A stretch of 64,000 nucleotides of DNA from Corallium rubrum (GCA_964035015.1 OZ035998.1:16968260-17032259); one strand, 5' to 3'. Counted from the first letter of the stretch, positions 23,171 to 35,309 are shown. Notes: generated from the sequence alone by a model not told the origin. Numbers and translations are program-made.

Positions 23171-23396
23171 TATGTAATGTTTACAACATGAGCGGCCCTG
23201 TTGTATTGAGTATACAATCACGAGCCGAAGGCGAGTGATTGTATATTCAATACAACAAGGACGCGAGTGTTGTAAACAACTTGTGAAATGAATAAATAGT
23301 AAAAATCCCTTTGGGATATTGAGATGCTAATTAGTTACAAGCACTAGTGGTTGTATCAGAAGAGTATACATCCACTAGTGGTTGTAACTAACTAGA
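23171..23396 (+). mobile_element. Hairpin-headed element, broken at its 3' side
   Basis: The head palindrome at 23175-23285 (TTTACAAC...GTTGTAAAC; centre CGAGCCGAAGGCGAG) is followed by CCCTTTGGGATATTGAGATG and two CACTAGTGGTTGTA blocks. An inverted, fuller copy is at 33630-33955. Here the copy stops at GTAACTA, exactly where the candidate Helitron terminus begins. Confidence 0.75.
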
Positions 23397-24751
23397 ATTA
23401 CTATCGCAAGTGAAGTGCTGCCTCAAATGGCAGGAATTTCCTGATTTATAGTTTCTGATGTTTTACAAAATTGCCCCAAAAAAAGCCTAGGCTGATATTA
23501 TTAATTGCAACAGACACCAGAGTATTTACAGATCTACTGTATTTTTAATTTTCTAATTATAAGATTTAAAATTACATATTTATACTAAAACTTATTTCTT
23601 GATATAATTGGCAAGGGTTTTGACAGGATATACAAGGCTTATACACTATTATAGTATAGAAATAATAAATAACCATGCCTCTTGCTCTGGGCAAGCTGTA
23701 AATGCAATTCAAAGTGTCTCGTGTTATGACAAATCTACAGCTGAAAAAGTATACAGCAATATACCATCGAGTACATCAGACTATTTTGCATAATTTTTAT
23801 AAGTAAAATAATTATGTTCGAAGATGTGGGCTAGCATTTTGGAGTTGCCCATTGTTTATAATCTCTGACTTTTGTTAGTCCTTGGTAACAATCCATTACT
23901 TTCAAGATGTCTGCACATAATTATTGTGTAGTAATCCATCATTAAAACATAGTTTATTTTCTAAGAGAACATAAATACTGTATTTACTGTATAGCAAACA
24001 TGGTTATCCAGGATACACTAATACTTCTGTTGGAAGTAGATCACATCAGTAAGAGTGCTTTTAGTGAAATTATAATCCATTTCTTCTCAGGTTTCAATGT
24101 ATCTTTCTGTAATAAACTAATACAGTACTGTGCAGATGCTGTGTATCCATATACGTCTTTGTGTGGAAATCCATCATTGAAACCAAATGTGTAGTTTATA
24201 TTCATTACTGTATGCAATTACTTCTTGTAGATATACTGTACAGCAGTCAAAGAGATGGTATTTTGTATATAGTTCAATCCATGGTGATTGATATTTAACA
24301 GATCCATTGTCTTTAGTGAATCAAGGACTTTTCTTAGTTTCCCTTGAAGAAGAACAGTTTGATAATTCCTTTCTTTTGAGGATACTTTGTAGTTACTTGT
24401 AGCCAGTAGACATTGCACTACTTGTATTGTATATCACAAATTATAAAAATCTATAAAAAGACAAAATTGTTTATTAGCATGCATATGAGTTCACACGTGA
24501 CAAACACAGGGAATTGGGAGAGGTTGGAATTTAGGGTTGATTAATAATTTACATTGAATAAGATATAAAGACTTACCATTGACCTTGCCAATCATCTTCG
24601 TAATTTTTAACACAAAAAGACTAGAGATTATATATACAGACTATAAATTAAAGTAGATATAATTTGTGAGTTAATTTGAATAACATGCACCTAGCAGTAC
24701 ATGTCGATGGAACTGAGATACAGAATTGAAATCCCCTGATATTATTCAACC

Positions 24752-27700
24752 TCAATGGTTTGATGAGTGAAATGCACCACATGTGATTTGTGCCAAATGA
24801 TCAAGCCTCTTTTCTTCTTGAAGCCTAAACTGTAAATTTGATGATGATTTTAAGCTTGTCAATCTTTCATAAGTCATTGGTTCAATAACACAAGAGGACA
24901 GTGTTTTTGCTCTACTGATTGCAACATAAGAGACTCCAGCAGTTCTCTCCGATTTACCAATATCTATCCAAGCCTTTGATAAAGTGAGTCCTTGGCTCTT
25001 GTGTATTGTTAGAGCCCAAGCAAGTCTGAGAGGTAGTTGTTGCCTCTCATGGAAACCATGTTCTGTCTGTGAGGAGACAGTGATTGGGCATATTGGGACA
25101 CATGATGGTTGGGTTTCATTAAATGAAGGACCTCTGTAGTTCTCAAACTGAACAATTACAGCAACAGGTAAGGCTGGAGGCTGATGGTTATTGTCAAAGA
25201 TGAAATCAATGATTGTTCCAGTAGCCCCATTGCAGAGACCAACACTTGACCATAAATTCATGGTTAGCATGACTCTAGCACCCTTTGCTAGAAAAATCAT
25301 AGGTTCTAATCCAGACATATCTTCTGAAGAGATTTTTTTTGCAATTGTAGATGAATGGCGAGCATTAATATGAGCAACTGGGTGCTCCAGTTTAGTCAGT
25401 TGTTCATGATTGTAATTCGCAACTTGTTCATTGCTGTAGAAGAGTCTGGTTGAATTTTCAAATTCAGACAAATTTGGGATGTTTGATGGCTGACGAGTCA
25501 AAAGTAATTTCCAGTCATCAACTGTTGACTCAGCTTTACGAAGTCGCAACAACAAATCTCTGAAGTTAACCTGTTCAGAACTCATACCTTGTACTCTCTG
25601 ATTTACAGTGAGCTTAACAACCTTATCAAACATTCTGTAAGTTTGATAGCCTTGTTCACCATCAGCACTGGATGGTTTAGCGTGATAAAGAGGCTTATCT
25701 GCTACGGGTGGTAACTGACCTGGGTCACCAATTAAAATCAGAGACTTTCCTCCAAGAACTTTGTTATGAAATCCTGTTGCTTGTTTGCAACGCCTATCTA
25801 TCCAGCCAAAAGCAACTTGACCAAGCATAGAATATTCATCAATAAGAACGTAATCAACTCCATTTAAGCTTTCTTGCAGTCTACACAGACTTTGACCTGC
25901 TAGATCTTTTCTACCCCGTGAACCAATGGGCAATTTCAACAACGAGTGTACAGTGATACCTCTTATACTATACGCAGCTTTTCCAGTTGTTGCAGTAACT
26001 ACACATTTACCTCGTAAAAAGTTACGAATAGCATTGATAAGGTAACTTTTACCAGTACCAGCAACACCAATAATAATAAGGCATAATGGTTCTTTTTCTG
26101 ATGAAATACATGTATCATCAAAATGTGACTTGACAATATTATAAGCAAGTCCTTGCATTTCACTGAAACTGTTTATATGTACAACTTCATACTGCTCATT
26201 AACAACATGATTATCCTTTTTTGTTTTTATCCATGTCGGCATTTCATAAATTTGTTGTTCAGAATACTGAGCTCTGTCTTGGTGCCAGTCATGTGTTAAC
26301 TCTGATGTTTGTTCAGAGTTGTCAAATGGAGTGTGGAGTTCGGATAAGATCATCCATTCCTCGCGGGTATTGCCTTGTTCTTCACAAGGTTCATCTTCTG
26401 GTTCTTGTTGACTCTGAATAACAGTCTGTAGTTTGTCAAACCAGTCAGGAACATTGGTTTGTCCATAAGGTGTCTGCAAGAATTCTTGCCAATGATTAGT
26501 TAAAATCTCATCAGTTGGTTCTTGGTCACCCCATGCATTGTTTTGGGTTATTTTCCATGGTTTATACCTCAGAAGCTGATACTTACAATAAAGACCAAAA
26601 TTTGGTCCTTTAGGATTAGAAGAATAAGTTGGAAATATTCTTGGAACAACATTCTCTGGTAGTTTTCTTAGCTCATTCTTAACAACTTGGTACATTGTAG
26701 TAAACTGAACAAAATTAATATTCATAATACCATGTGAACTGTCATACTGTTGACGGTTAGCATATACATCAAGAAGTGAATTATCAGTGCAAGTATCACC
26801 ATCTTCATTAGATTCATTGTCGCGTACTCTACGCGAACCGTTAAGACTCACTGGAATCACTTTAAAAGATGAGCTATGAAGTTTTAGTGACAACAAATGA
26901 TGCATTGTTTCTTGAGCTGCATAATCTCTTTCACCGAGAGTTTTCATTACTACCTTCTTGATAGCCCTGTGAGGGTTACTATTATTGTCAACATTCTGGA
27001 CAATAGAATTAAATGCCTGTTTCAGCATAGGTGACCTTGGTTCACCTTTAGCAGCATATTTAGTGAGATATTCAACACAAGCATAGTGATCAATAACAAC
27101 TTGAATATCACAGTTAGCTCTCCAACCTTGTAGCTGGAGTTGTTGTTGGTTGTTTAACCTCGAATCATTTCTCTTAGTTACAATCTTTGCTCTATATTGC
27201 ACATTATCACCTTTACTGTGAATTTTTTCAAATTCTAATCTTGTCTGAGGACAGTGATCAAATGGAAAATGAAATCTACATTTCAATTCTGATTCACTCG
27301 ACTTTTTTCTAAGACAGTAGTTTGTGCTACAACGAGTGTGTCGTTGAACCATATTTAAAAGATCTACATAATCAGATTCTACTTCAAACTCAGGAATGTC
27401 ATTATGACGTTTCTGACATGGATGGACTTGGGGCCTTATCCACATGTCCTCATCTGGTGAATTTGGGTTTACAGTCGACAATAACCAATCAACATACTGA
27501 CATGCTGTGTTAGCAGCTTTTTTACCAGCTTTAATATCCTGGTCTAGTTCTGTAGTATTAGGACAATCATTCTCATTCTTAAATGTCTGAGCTAAGAACC
27601 CTTTCAAAGCAGTCTGAGTAAGTTGACACAACCCTGGGTCATTATTTAGTTTAGCAGTACCATGACAATGGATACTACCTCTACCTTGATATTCATATCT

Positions 27701-28915
27701 GAACCAGTGCCACTTTGCACCAAGAGTATCATAAAGCCAGTGCTTAGCAAAGCTTTCTAGCCTTTGTGTGAAAAACCAATCCACAATATGAGGATTGTTA
27801 ATGACATTTTGTCGCCTAACCTCACTGGTGGCATTACGAGTATTTGCTCCAAACAGAGCATGTAATTCAGGCCAATGCATATCTGCTGATGAAAAAGTAA
27901 AGAACAACGTTGGTGCTCCAACATTAGTAATAATAGCTTTAAGTTCCTCTCTCACTTTATTCCAATAAGCATTTGTACCAGCAATATTGCCAACATACCT
28001 GGACACTTTAGACATGAATACAGCTGAGTTGTTACTTGAAGCCATTTCACGCAGCTCGTCAAGAGTAAGATGAGCTTCACCTGGATTTTGTTTTAGGAAT
28101 ATTCCACTTTGTTGCAAAATGCACTTTCTCTGAATCATGTTGAAAGCCCAGTATGAAAATCTGGGGTGGTTAGCAAAACGATACACCCATTTGCAATCAA
28201 TAATTTCAGCAAATTTCAAAAGATGCTTAATTCTTTCTTGAAGAGGCACATCTCTCAAGAGACTCTTATTGGTAGGATCACCTTTCCCATCAGGGAATAA
28301 TGTTGGAAAAGCCATAGTGGCCAGATGTGATATCTGATATTCATTTAATGGCTCATTTTCAACAGTGGGCCATGCCATTGGTTCATTTGCAGAAATTTGA
28401 TTTCTAACTGCTTCTATTTCTTGCTCTTGTTGTTCACCAACAGGTAAGAAACTACTCATCTCAGGGTTATCAGTAGGTGGGCCTAAATCAGGCATAGCAC
28501 TATCATCTGAGACTATTTCATCCTCAGTCTCAACAGTCATGAGATCTGCTGGAACACCATTTTCAGGTAAAGAGTTTAATACATCTACATTAATTTTCAA
28601 TTCAGAATAATGAGGATTATTATGTATCAGCCACAATAATGCATTGTGTACTTTTTCTCTCCTCACAGTCACATCTTTGAATGTGTTATTTCTACCTTTG
28701 GCCTTGACAATAATCACAGATAATTCTTTCGGATATCTCGGCAATGATGTTGCCAGTTCTTTCACATTTTGTGGCAAGTTAATACAATGCCCTGAGTAAC
28801 CTCTTTGTCCACCTGGTTTAATATAAACTCTCATAATGGGGAGAGCTCGAGCAATCAACATTTCCTCAACTTGAGTCAAACCATGTAACTCATGTGGTAC
28901 TGGTGAAGGAATCAT
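24752..28915 (-). CDS. Helitron Rep/helicase (rolling-circle replication initiator plus Pif1-type helicase)
   Basis: An open frame of 1387 residues with no stop over 4.1 kb. It begins [20 protein letters not shown], but the LINE shows that translation originally came through from upstream, so this Met is probably internal. The HUH nuclease has RGSIHCHG (~residue 415, two metal-binding His around Cys) and [11 protein letters not shown] (~615) with the spaced catalytic Tyr and Lys. The SF1B Pif1-like helicase has Walker [10 protein letters not shown] (~952), Walker B LIDEYSM (~1027), [27 protein letters not shown] and [10 protein letters not shown] (~1330). HUH cleaves and joins single-stranded transposon ends while the helicase unwinds. 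All motifs look intact, which suggests a young element even though it is now disconnected from its N-terminal part. Confidence 0.95.
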   Translation of the reverse strand: MIPSPVPHELHGLTQVEEMLIARALPIMRVYIKPGGQRGYSGHCINLPQNVKELATSLPRYPKELSVIIVKAKGRNNTFKDVTVRREKVHNALLWLIHNNPHYSELKINVDVLNSLPENGVPADLMTVETEDEIVSDDSAMPDLGPPTDNPEMSSFLPVGEQQEQEIEAVRNQISANEPMAWPTVENEPLNEYQISHLATMAFPTLFPDGKGDPTNKSLLRDVPLQERIKHLLKFAEIIDCKWVYRFANHPRFSYWAFNMIQRKCILQQSGIFLKQNPGEAHLTLDELREMASSNNSAVFMSKVSRYVGNIAGTNAYWNKVREELKAIITNVGAPTLFFTFSSADMHWPELHALFGANTRNATSEVRRQNVINNPHIVDWFFTQRLESFAKHWLYDTLGAKWHWFRYEYQGRGSIHCHGTAKLNNDPGLCQLTQTALKGFLAQTFKNENDCPNTTELDQDIKAGKKAANTACQYVDWLLSTVNPNSPDEDMWIRPQVHPCQKRHNDIPEFEVESDYVDLLNMVQRHTRCSTNYCLRKKSSESELKCRFHFPFDHCPQTRLEFEKIHSKGDNVQYRAKIVTKRNDSRLNNQQQLQLQGWRANCDIQVVIDHYACVEYLTKYAAKGEPRSPMLKQAFNSIVQNVDNNSNPHRAIKKVVMKTLGERDYAAQETMHHLLSLKLHSSSFKVIPVSLNGSRRVRDNESNEDGDTCTDNSLLDVYANRQQYDSSHGIMNINFVQFTTMYQVVKNELRKLPENVVPRIFPTYSSNPKGPNFGLYCKYQLLRYKPWKITQNNAWGDQEPTDEILTNHWQEFLQTPYGQTNVPDWFDKLQTVIQSQQEPEDEPCEEQGNTREEWMILSELHTPFDNSEQTSELTHDWHQDRAQYSEQQIYEMPTWIKTKKDNHVVNEQYEVVHINSFSEMQGLAYNIVKSHFDDTCISSEKEPLCLIIIGVAGTGKSYLINAIRNFLRGKCVVTATTGKAAYSIRGITVHSLLKLPIGSRGRKDLAGQSLCRLQESLNGVDYVLIDEYSMLGQVAFGWIDRRCKQATGFHNKVLGGKSLILIGDPGQLPPVADKPLYHAKPSSADGEQGYQTYRMFDKVVKLTVNQRVQGMSSEQVNFRDLLLRLRKAESTVDDWKLLLTRQPSNIPNLSEFENSTRLFYSNEQVANYNHEQLTKLEHPVAHINARHSSTIAKKISSEDMSGLEPMIFLAKGARVMLTMNLWSSVGLCNGATGTIIDFIFDNNHQPPALPVAVIVQFENYRGPSFNETQPSCVPICPITVSSQTEHGFHERQQLPLRLAWALTIHKSQGLTLSKAWIDIGKSERTAGVSYVAISRAKTLSSCVIEPMTYERLTSLKSSSNLQFRLQEEKRLDHLAQITCGAFHSSNH

Positions 28916-28944
28916 CGAATTTTCAAATGAGAACTTTTTAGGAA

Positions 28945-30276
28945 ACTTGATGAGAGTGGTTCATACAAACCAGTATGGCGCTATCCCTAAGTCGTCGACG
29001 ACGCATGCGTTACTAAGCATGATTCATGATTGGTCAGCAGGAACTGACGGCAACGGCGCAGCGGTTAGAGCCATTTTGTTTGATTACCGTAAAGCCTTTG
29101 ATTTCATTGATCATAATATTTTAGTACACAAGTTACGTAGGTTAATACTGCCACATAGTATTATTAATTGGATTACGGACTTCCTACGTGACCGGTCACA
29201 GAGAATCAAACTCGCGAATAATTGTTATTCTGAGTGGGGATCAGTACCATCTGGGGTTCCCCAGGGAACCAAATTAGGGCCTTGGCTATTCTTAATAATG
29301 ATCAACGACCTGGTTATTCCAAGCACTAGCGTATGGAAATTTGTCGATGATACGACAGTTTCAGAGATCATAAATAAGAATCAAGCGAGTGAAGCGCAAT
29401 CAATAGCCGACGATGTAGTACAATGGTCTGAAATAAATAGAATGCAGCTTAATGCTGATAAATGCAAAGAATTACGTATTTCCTTCGCTAAACATCACCG
29501 GGAATTTAGTCCCATTATAGTGAATAGTAAGTGTCTTGATGTCGTAACAAGTGTAAAGTTATTAGGTTTAACCATCAGTAATGATCTTACATGGAATGTT
29601 CATATAAACGATCTAGTTAAGAAGGCATCGAAACGTCTTTACTTCTTAGTCCAGCTTAAGAGGGCTAACGTATTACCTCATGATCTTGTTCTATTCTATA
29701 TTGCTTGTATAAGATCAATTTTAGATTACGCAGTTCCGGTATTCTACTATTCCTTGCCAAATTACCTTGGCAAAGAGCTAGAAAGAATTCAAAAACGCGC
29801 CCTTGGTATTATCTTTCCAAATTTAGAGTATCACAAATCCTTAGAAATCTTACACATAGAGAGATTATCTAATCATCATAAGAATATTTGTATAAAAATG
29901 TTCAACGAAATTGCGAATGATGTAGATCACAATATTCACCACCTAATACCAGACATTAGGAGTTCAAGCTACAATATTAGAAAGATTAGGAAGTTCGCAG
30001 TTCCACAGTACAAGACGAACCGTTTTGCAAATTCGTTTTTTATTGCTTCATGTCAAAACATTTCAGTTTAGAACTTTTAACATTGCTCCAATTTGTATGC
30101 TTCTAATAGTTTGTAAACATTATGACTTAACTTTAGGATTTAATATTGTAATACATTATAATCATTATTATTAGAATTTGTTAGTAGTATTATTGTCATT
30201 TAAATATTTTTATCATGTAAATACATAATTCAGCCTTTGGCTGCCAGTATTTATTTAAATAAACTATCTATCTATC
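28945..30276 (+). mobile_element. 5'-truncated LINE inserted in the Helitron coding region
   Basis: A 374-residue open frame (28947-30071) covers reverse transcriptase from the fingers onward: QYGAIPKSSTTHAL, FDYRKAFDFIDH, PSGVPQGTKLGPWLFL, the active site KFVDDTT (Asp-Asp retained) and a thumb with KLLGLTISNDLTWNVHI. No endonuclease is present. The 3' UTR ends AATAAACTATCTATCTATCT, a short tandem tail typical of CR1-like LINEs in place of poly-A. It separates the Helitron zinc-motif segment (to ~30277) from the Rep/helicase start. It lies opposite in strand to the Helitron and is apparently recent, as its frame is open. Confidence 0.9.
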
Positions 30277-31596
30277 TCTAGAACATCGTGAGCATACATA
30301 ATTATTGGGTGAACGTGGTTTAGATTTCAGTGGCCATGCCTCTTGACAAATTGTGCATTGACTGATGGAATATTCAACAGATTTATGAAATTTAGCAATT
30401 TTGGATTTTGCCCATTTTTGTTCTTGAATACTACCATTTTCTTTAATGTCAAATTCTTTCAAATAATCCTTCTGATTGATAACTTTATTGGTATTACTTT
30501 GTTTAGGTCTGGCACATCTTCTAATTTCAGATTTGTCTGAACACTTTTCGTTCAGCTTAACATTTGCAAGTTGAGCTTGCTTTTCAATAGTAGTCTCCTC
30601 TGCTCGTTTTCTTTTTCTATATTTTCTAGCATTTTCAAGTCTAGTTTGTGTTTCATTTTCAGTTTCTGCTGCTCGTTTAGTTTTCTGAAAATTTCTAGCA
30701 TTTTCAAGTCTAGTTTGTTTCTCATGTTCAGTTTCTACTGCTTGTTTAGTTTTCTGATATTTTCTATCATTTTCAAGTCTAGTTTGTTTCTCATTTTCAG
30801 TTTCTACCACTCGTTTGGTTTTCTGATATTTTCTAGCATTTTCTAAAATTCTAGTTTGTTTCTCACTATGAGTACTTGTACTTTGGACTAATGAAGGATT
30901 AGAGCCTTCTTGCATTATCTCAGAATTTGTTAACTGAACAGTTATCCCTTTAACTTCAAAAGGTGTTGCACTGCTTCGAGGTACAGTATTTTGGAAATAA
31001 ATCACCACATTGTTTATACTTCCAAGAGAAACTAATACACATTTTCCAAATGGATGTGGCATACCATATAAATCTCTTGAATGAGAGTCAAAAATTTTGA
31101 AGTTTCCTTCAGAAGTCCTGAAAATTGCAACCGTGTTGCAATCAATAGTCAATAGGCAATGTTGATAACTTAAATGAGAATCTAAAAACAGATTATTTAA
31201 AGCATTTTCCAAAGAATAATATGGTAGATTGTTAGTTGCCATAAACAAATCACCAGCAAATGGGTCACTGTATTGCAAGTAACACACTTTATTAGAAACT
31301 GCAACCATTTCTGGCACGTCAGTTAGAAGCAAGAATGTTTTATTAATAGAATTGCTTATACAAGTATAAAGGCTGTTTCCAGCACACAATATGTCATTCA
31401 AGCATGATGAATCCCATGCATTGATATTAATTGTTATTTGACTATGTATTACTGCAGTCAAAGACATGGCTACACATTGTTTACCAGCATTTTGTCTAAA
31501 CTTTTTTATATTACCTTGGCTAAAATCAGCATATATTGTTTTAGTAGGGTCAACCAAATCATATACTGTTGGTCCAGGATTTTCTTCGAACATCAT
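30268..31596 (-). CDS. Helitron N-terminal protein: protease-like domain, 23-residue repeats, zinc motif
   Basis: 442 residues. The frame closes at a stop in the LINE tail, so this is the upstream part of the Helitron polyprotein. Residues ~1-215 look like a small cysteine-peptidase fold: GKQC (Cys41) near the start and FDSHSR (Asp170, His172) later. That Cys plus Asp-x-His layout is known in OTU/papain-like and herpesvirus-tegument-type deubiquitinases; the assignment is inference. Residues ~246-345 hold four to five 23-residue Lys/Arg/Glu-rich units (EKQTRLENARKYQKTK type), matching the period of STPR DNA-binding repeats. The C-terminus has CTICQEAWPL and VCSRCSRDR, a four-Cys zinc motif that normally leads straight into the Helitron core. 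The start is uncertain: EENPGP follows at once, resembling a 2A peptide end. Confidence 0.8.
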   Translation of the reverse strand: MMFEENPGPTVYDLVDPTKTIYADFSQGNIKKFRQNAGKQCVAMSLTAVIHSQITININAWDSSCLNDILCAGNSLYTCISNSINKTFLLLTDVPEMVAVSNKVCYLQYSDPFAGDLFMATNNLPYYSLENALNNLFLDSHLSYQHCLLTIDCNTVAIFRTSEGNFKIFDSHSRDLYGMPHPFGKCVLVSLGSINNVVIYFQNTVPRSSATPFEVKGITVQLTNSEIMQEGSNPSLVQSTSTHSEKQTRILENARKYQKTKRVVETENEKQTRLENDRKYQKTKQAVETEHEKQTRLENARNFQKTKRAAETENETQTRLENARKYRKRKRAEETTIEKQAQLANVKLNEKCSDKSEIRRCARPKQSNTNKVINQKDYLKEFDIKENGSIQEQKWAKSKIAKFHKSVEYSISQCTICQEAWPLKSKPRSPNNYVCSRCSRDR

Positions 31597-31802
31597 TTGC
31601 CATTCTCAACAACAATGGAACATACACATTGTAGCATGACATTTCAGTGAAGGCTAACACAATCACTTGACTTAAGCATTTATATTGTTCTACCAACCGC
31701 TTTGTTGGCAAATATAATACACCCAGACAAAATATTCGTATCAATATTAATAATACCAGTACTGTTACTACCAGCTGAAATAACATCAACATTACCGTAA
31801 TT

Positions 31803-32363
31803 ATTCGAATAAACGCCTCCCTCGAATAAACGCCGCCCTCGAATAAACGCCGCAGGGACAAGCAAAAATATTATTAAACGCCGCCCTCGAATAAACGCCG
31901 CACCTGAAGCGCCAAAAATTTAATAAACGCCGCGGCGTTTATTCGGTACTTATCTTTAAAAAATAAGACAACATTAAATCTAAAGCAGTCTTGGATATTT
32001 ATTCTTCTCGATTACAATGTTATTTAGTTCAAAGTGGCTATACTTATAACGAGCCAGAAACGAATCCTTTCGACACTGAAGAATACACGTCTTCCGATGT
32101 TGAAGAGGCATGCCCTACTATTCAGCTGTTAGACTCGGACCACGAAGGAGACAGTGACATTGAAATAGAATGAAACTTAGTCATTATATAAGACAGTGAA
32201 CAGTTCAATTTTCATATATATTTATATATATTTAAAAGACATATGAATTTTATTCTTAGTTTTTTAATAAATTCACAGTTGTTGTTACAAAATTTGCAAT
32301 AAACGCCGCCCTCGAATAAACGCCGCCCTCGAATAAACGCCGCACCTGAAGCGCCAAAATTAA
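31803..32363. repeat. CGAATAAACGCCGC repeat clusters
   Basis: CCCTCGAATAAACGCCGC units occur in clusters at 31805-31915 and 32296-32352. The first cluster ends in the perfect palindrome AATAAACGCCGCGGCGTT (continuing TATT) at ~31921-31942, then CGGTAC. Both clusters are followed by CACCTGAAGCGCCAAAA. Between them a short acidic-ended + frame (to 32173, ending DSDIEIE) resembles the tail of a pogo/Tigger-type transposase but is too short to assign. Confidence 0.65.
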
Positions 32364-32579
32364 TAGCACAAAAGTCACCTTCATGTCGAGTTGAATACCC
32401 TTTGACTCTTACATTGTGTGCACCAATTTGGGCACGATATTGCTCAATTGTTATACCCATTTACTGAATTAGTTACGTAAATATTTAAAAGTCTTACCTC
32501 TACAAATATTTCTTTTTTCCACAAGCACTGCGGCTTGATTCAGTAAGAGTACGTTTACGTTTGTCAACAGTCAACAGGC

Positions 32580-32700
32580 ACGAATTATGCCTTCGTTTGT
32601 ATAGTTTTCAGCGAGCACTACGACTTCGCTAAGTTTGATTTTAACGAGCACAATGGCTTCGTTTATATTTTTGACGAGCACAATGGCTTCGTTTGATTTG
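32580..32700. repeat. ~28-bp tandem repeats (GAGCACAATGGCTTCGTTTG)
   Basis: Three to four degenerate copies of GACGAGCACAATGGCTTCG with T-rich spacers. Confidence 0.7.
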
Positions 32701-32901
32701 ATTTGCGTGATACACACACGCAGATAGTGTCTGATCAGAATGATGATCAGCGCGAACACAATGGCTCCTGTGAGAAGCAATAAACTCACACCAATATACA
32801 CCTAAAAATAGAAGAAAACAGTATAACTGACAAGAGACAAAACTACAGCGAAATGTTTGAAACAACAAACTTCCGGCATAGGCAACTAATATACTTCCGC
32901 C

Positions 32902-33047
32902 ATGCGCAATGATGCATTCACATCAGTAGAGTTTCTCGCTGAGGCTGAGCTGTTCGGTAAACAGTTTCGAAATGTTGTACGCGCTGGTATAAATGTTGCT
33001 GGAGAGGCAAAAAATGTGTTAAGCAGATCAACAAAAAAGATTAAAAG
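32902..33047 (+). CDS. Possible first coding exon of an unknown gene
   Basis: The ATG at 32902 has a good context (CGCC before it) and opens 48 codons plus 2 bases, ending AAAAG before GTGGGT, a plausible donor. The peptide begins MRNDAFTSVEFLAEAELFGK and is helical-looking with a Lys-rich end. No family was recognised and no partner exon is proven. The exon at 34229 does not match its phase directly, so any link would need an intermediate exon. Confidence 0.3.
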
Positions 33048-33049
33048 GT

Positions 33050-33628
<579 letters not shown>

Positions 33629-33629
33629 G

Positions 33630-33952
33630 AAATTCATTAATAATTCATGAGTTTTGCAGCCAATCCAATTTCAGAAATTACGTCACATGTATACCCCTGT
33701 AAACCCCATACAAACTAAAACCATTGATGCTAATTAGTTACAACCACTAGTGGATGTATACTCTTCTGATACAACCACTAGTGCTTGTAACTAATTAGCA
33801 TCTCAATATCCCAAAGGGATTTTTACTATTTATTCATTTCACAAGTTGTTTACAACACTCGCGTCCTTGTTGTATTGAATATACAGTCACTCGCCTTCGG
33901 CTCGTGATTGTATAATTCAATACAACACGGCCGCTCGTGTTGTAAACATTAC

Positions 33953-33955
<3 letters not shown>
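33630..33955 (-). mobile_element. Hairpin-headed element, inverted full copy of 23171-23396
   Basis: The head palindrome is at 33845-33955, the CACTAGTG hairpin at 33725-33806, and the tail TTTTGCAGCCAATCCAATTT at 33653. A (TA)n array lies on each side. It shows that the 23171 copy is missing its tail. Confidence 0.75.
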
Positions 33956-34005
<50 letters not shown>

Positions 34006-34131
34006 ATATGTTCTTACAATATATTAAAGCTGTGATAAACTTCAAATATACGACAAATTTTTTAATTGTAGACATGTTTCATTGTTTGAAACATGTCTAC
34101 AATTAAAAAATTTGTCGTATATTTGAAGTTT

Positions 34132-34192
<61 letters not shown>
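33956..34192. repeat. (TA)n arrays enclosing a perfect 49-bp-arm hairpin
   Basis: TA runs lie at 33956-34002 and 34136-34192. Between them, 34033-34081 and 34087-34135 are perfect inverted arms (TGATAAACTTCAAATATACG start) around a 5-nt loop TTGTT. Confidence 0.9.
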
Positions 34193-34198
<6 letters not shown>

Positions 34199-34228
34199 TT
34201 ACTTATTTAATATTTATTTACTTATTTA

Positions 34229-34387
34229 TTTACAACTCAAGAAGCCTCTACCGAGGAGAGGGATAATAATAAAATTTCTCGTGAAATGTCTGGAGTTAGA
34301 GAGGACGGCAAACGCTATACCATCTATGTTGGAGACTGCATGGATATGTCTTTCAATATTCAAGATAATTGGGGTTTTATGAAATAA
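34229..34387 (+). CDS. Possible terminal coding exon, unknown gene
   Basis: After an AG at about 34230 the frame reads ...STEERDNNKISREMSGVRED, then a YTIYVGDCMDMSFN segment, and stops at 34387 (TAA). The composition looks protein-like and unlike the neighbouring repeats. The acceptor is not strong and no upstream exon was confirmed. The 34390-34600 stretch after it shows nothing clear. Confidence 0.25.
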   Translation, partial: FTTQEASTEERDNNKISREMSGVREDGKRYTIYVGDCMDMSFNIQDNWGFMK

Positions 34388-35059
34388 TTACTATGGGACA
34401 CTGATTGATTTAATTAATGACTTTTAAGGCAATTATATAGCTTTATTATAGGCGTGAGTTATATGATATAGTGAGAGTTTTGGAAAAGAGGAGTGACTGA
34501 GCGACCGTCCTAGCCAGCGAACGTGAGTGACAGAGAACCTAACGAAAGTCGTGTCTGTCGTTGATCTATCCTCTTAGTAAAGGGCAATTTACTAAACTGT
34601 AGTGCCAAATGCCAATGGTGAGGAACGTACGCGGGGCCGGCTGGGAAGAAAACGCAAAAAAGGTAACCCGCGCGCTCGTGTTTGTCTCCCGCGCGAGCTC
34701 TTCCTTGCGCTTAAACCACGCATGAGAATTCACGATAAATTTTATCATCCCGTATATAAACTTTATTCCCCTATTTCCATAAATTCCCTTAAATCACCAA
34801 CAAAAGACACAAAAGAGACGATTGGGGCGAGTCAGACTGTGACCTATAACTGGAATCTTTCTTGGAATCCAATTTACTCGAGCTATACGCAAGTAGACGA
34901 GTCTAGGTTTCGGTCGTGTTATTGGTATTATTATTGTTTTTTGGGGTCGCGATATTGCCTGCGAAACCGAGATTTCACTTTCATGGCGAGTTGTCTCTTG
35001 AACGAAGCTTTTCTTGCCATTTTATCGATGTTTTTGAATATTTCCATGCCATTTGCTAA

Positions 35060-35309
35060 AACTGTTACTTTCCAGACATCCTTTTTCATAAGAGCTTCTA
35101 AGGCCTGGAACATTTTAACTAAAAAACTTCGTCATGGTGACACTAGTTTACGCGCTTTCAAATCAGGTCTTAAAATTTACTATAAAAATGCTTTGCTAAA
35201 TGTTTATAATTGTGATGATCCTCGTACTTGGAAATCCGTTTGCATCAAATGCAGAAAGGCTAGGCCTCTTGACACTTCTCCAAACTGCTGTACAGTAACC
35301 AGCACATAA
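35060..35309 (+). mobile_element. LINE C-terminal remnant
   Basis: The translation reads SFFIRASKAWNILTKKLRHG, then an SLRAFKSGLKIYYKNALLN stretch and DDPRTWKSVCIKCRKARPLD, followed by a stop at 35309. This matches the end of a CR1/Jockey-type LINE protein (FxxRxxxxWNxL...FKxxL, then a Cys-rich end). The open frame extends back to 34602, but that part has no LINE-like content. The MULE inserts just downstream. Confidence 0.7.

Larger units (their letters stand above)
23397..31800 (-). mobile_element. Helitron (autonomous type), interrupted by a LINE
   Basis: The extent is inferred from coding content plus a candidate 3' terminus. The - strand at 23397-23425 ends GCGATAGTAATTCTAG followed by T. 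CTAG matches the CTRR Helitron end, with a small stem (ACTTGC/GTAATT around GATA) just inside, and the insertion lies between A and T as expected. A related terminus recurs at 38553-38585. The 5' (TC) end was not located, so the upper limit is approximate. Coding order on - is protease/repeat/zinc protein (31596-30268), LINE insertion, then Rep-helicase (28915-24752). The 23400-24750 stretch is its 3' non-coding region. Confidence 0.75.
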
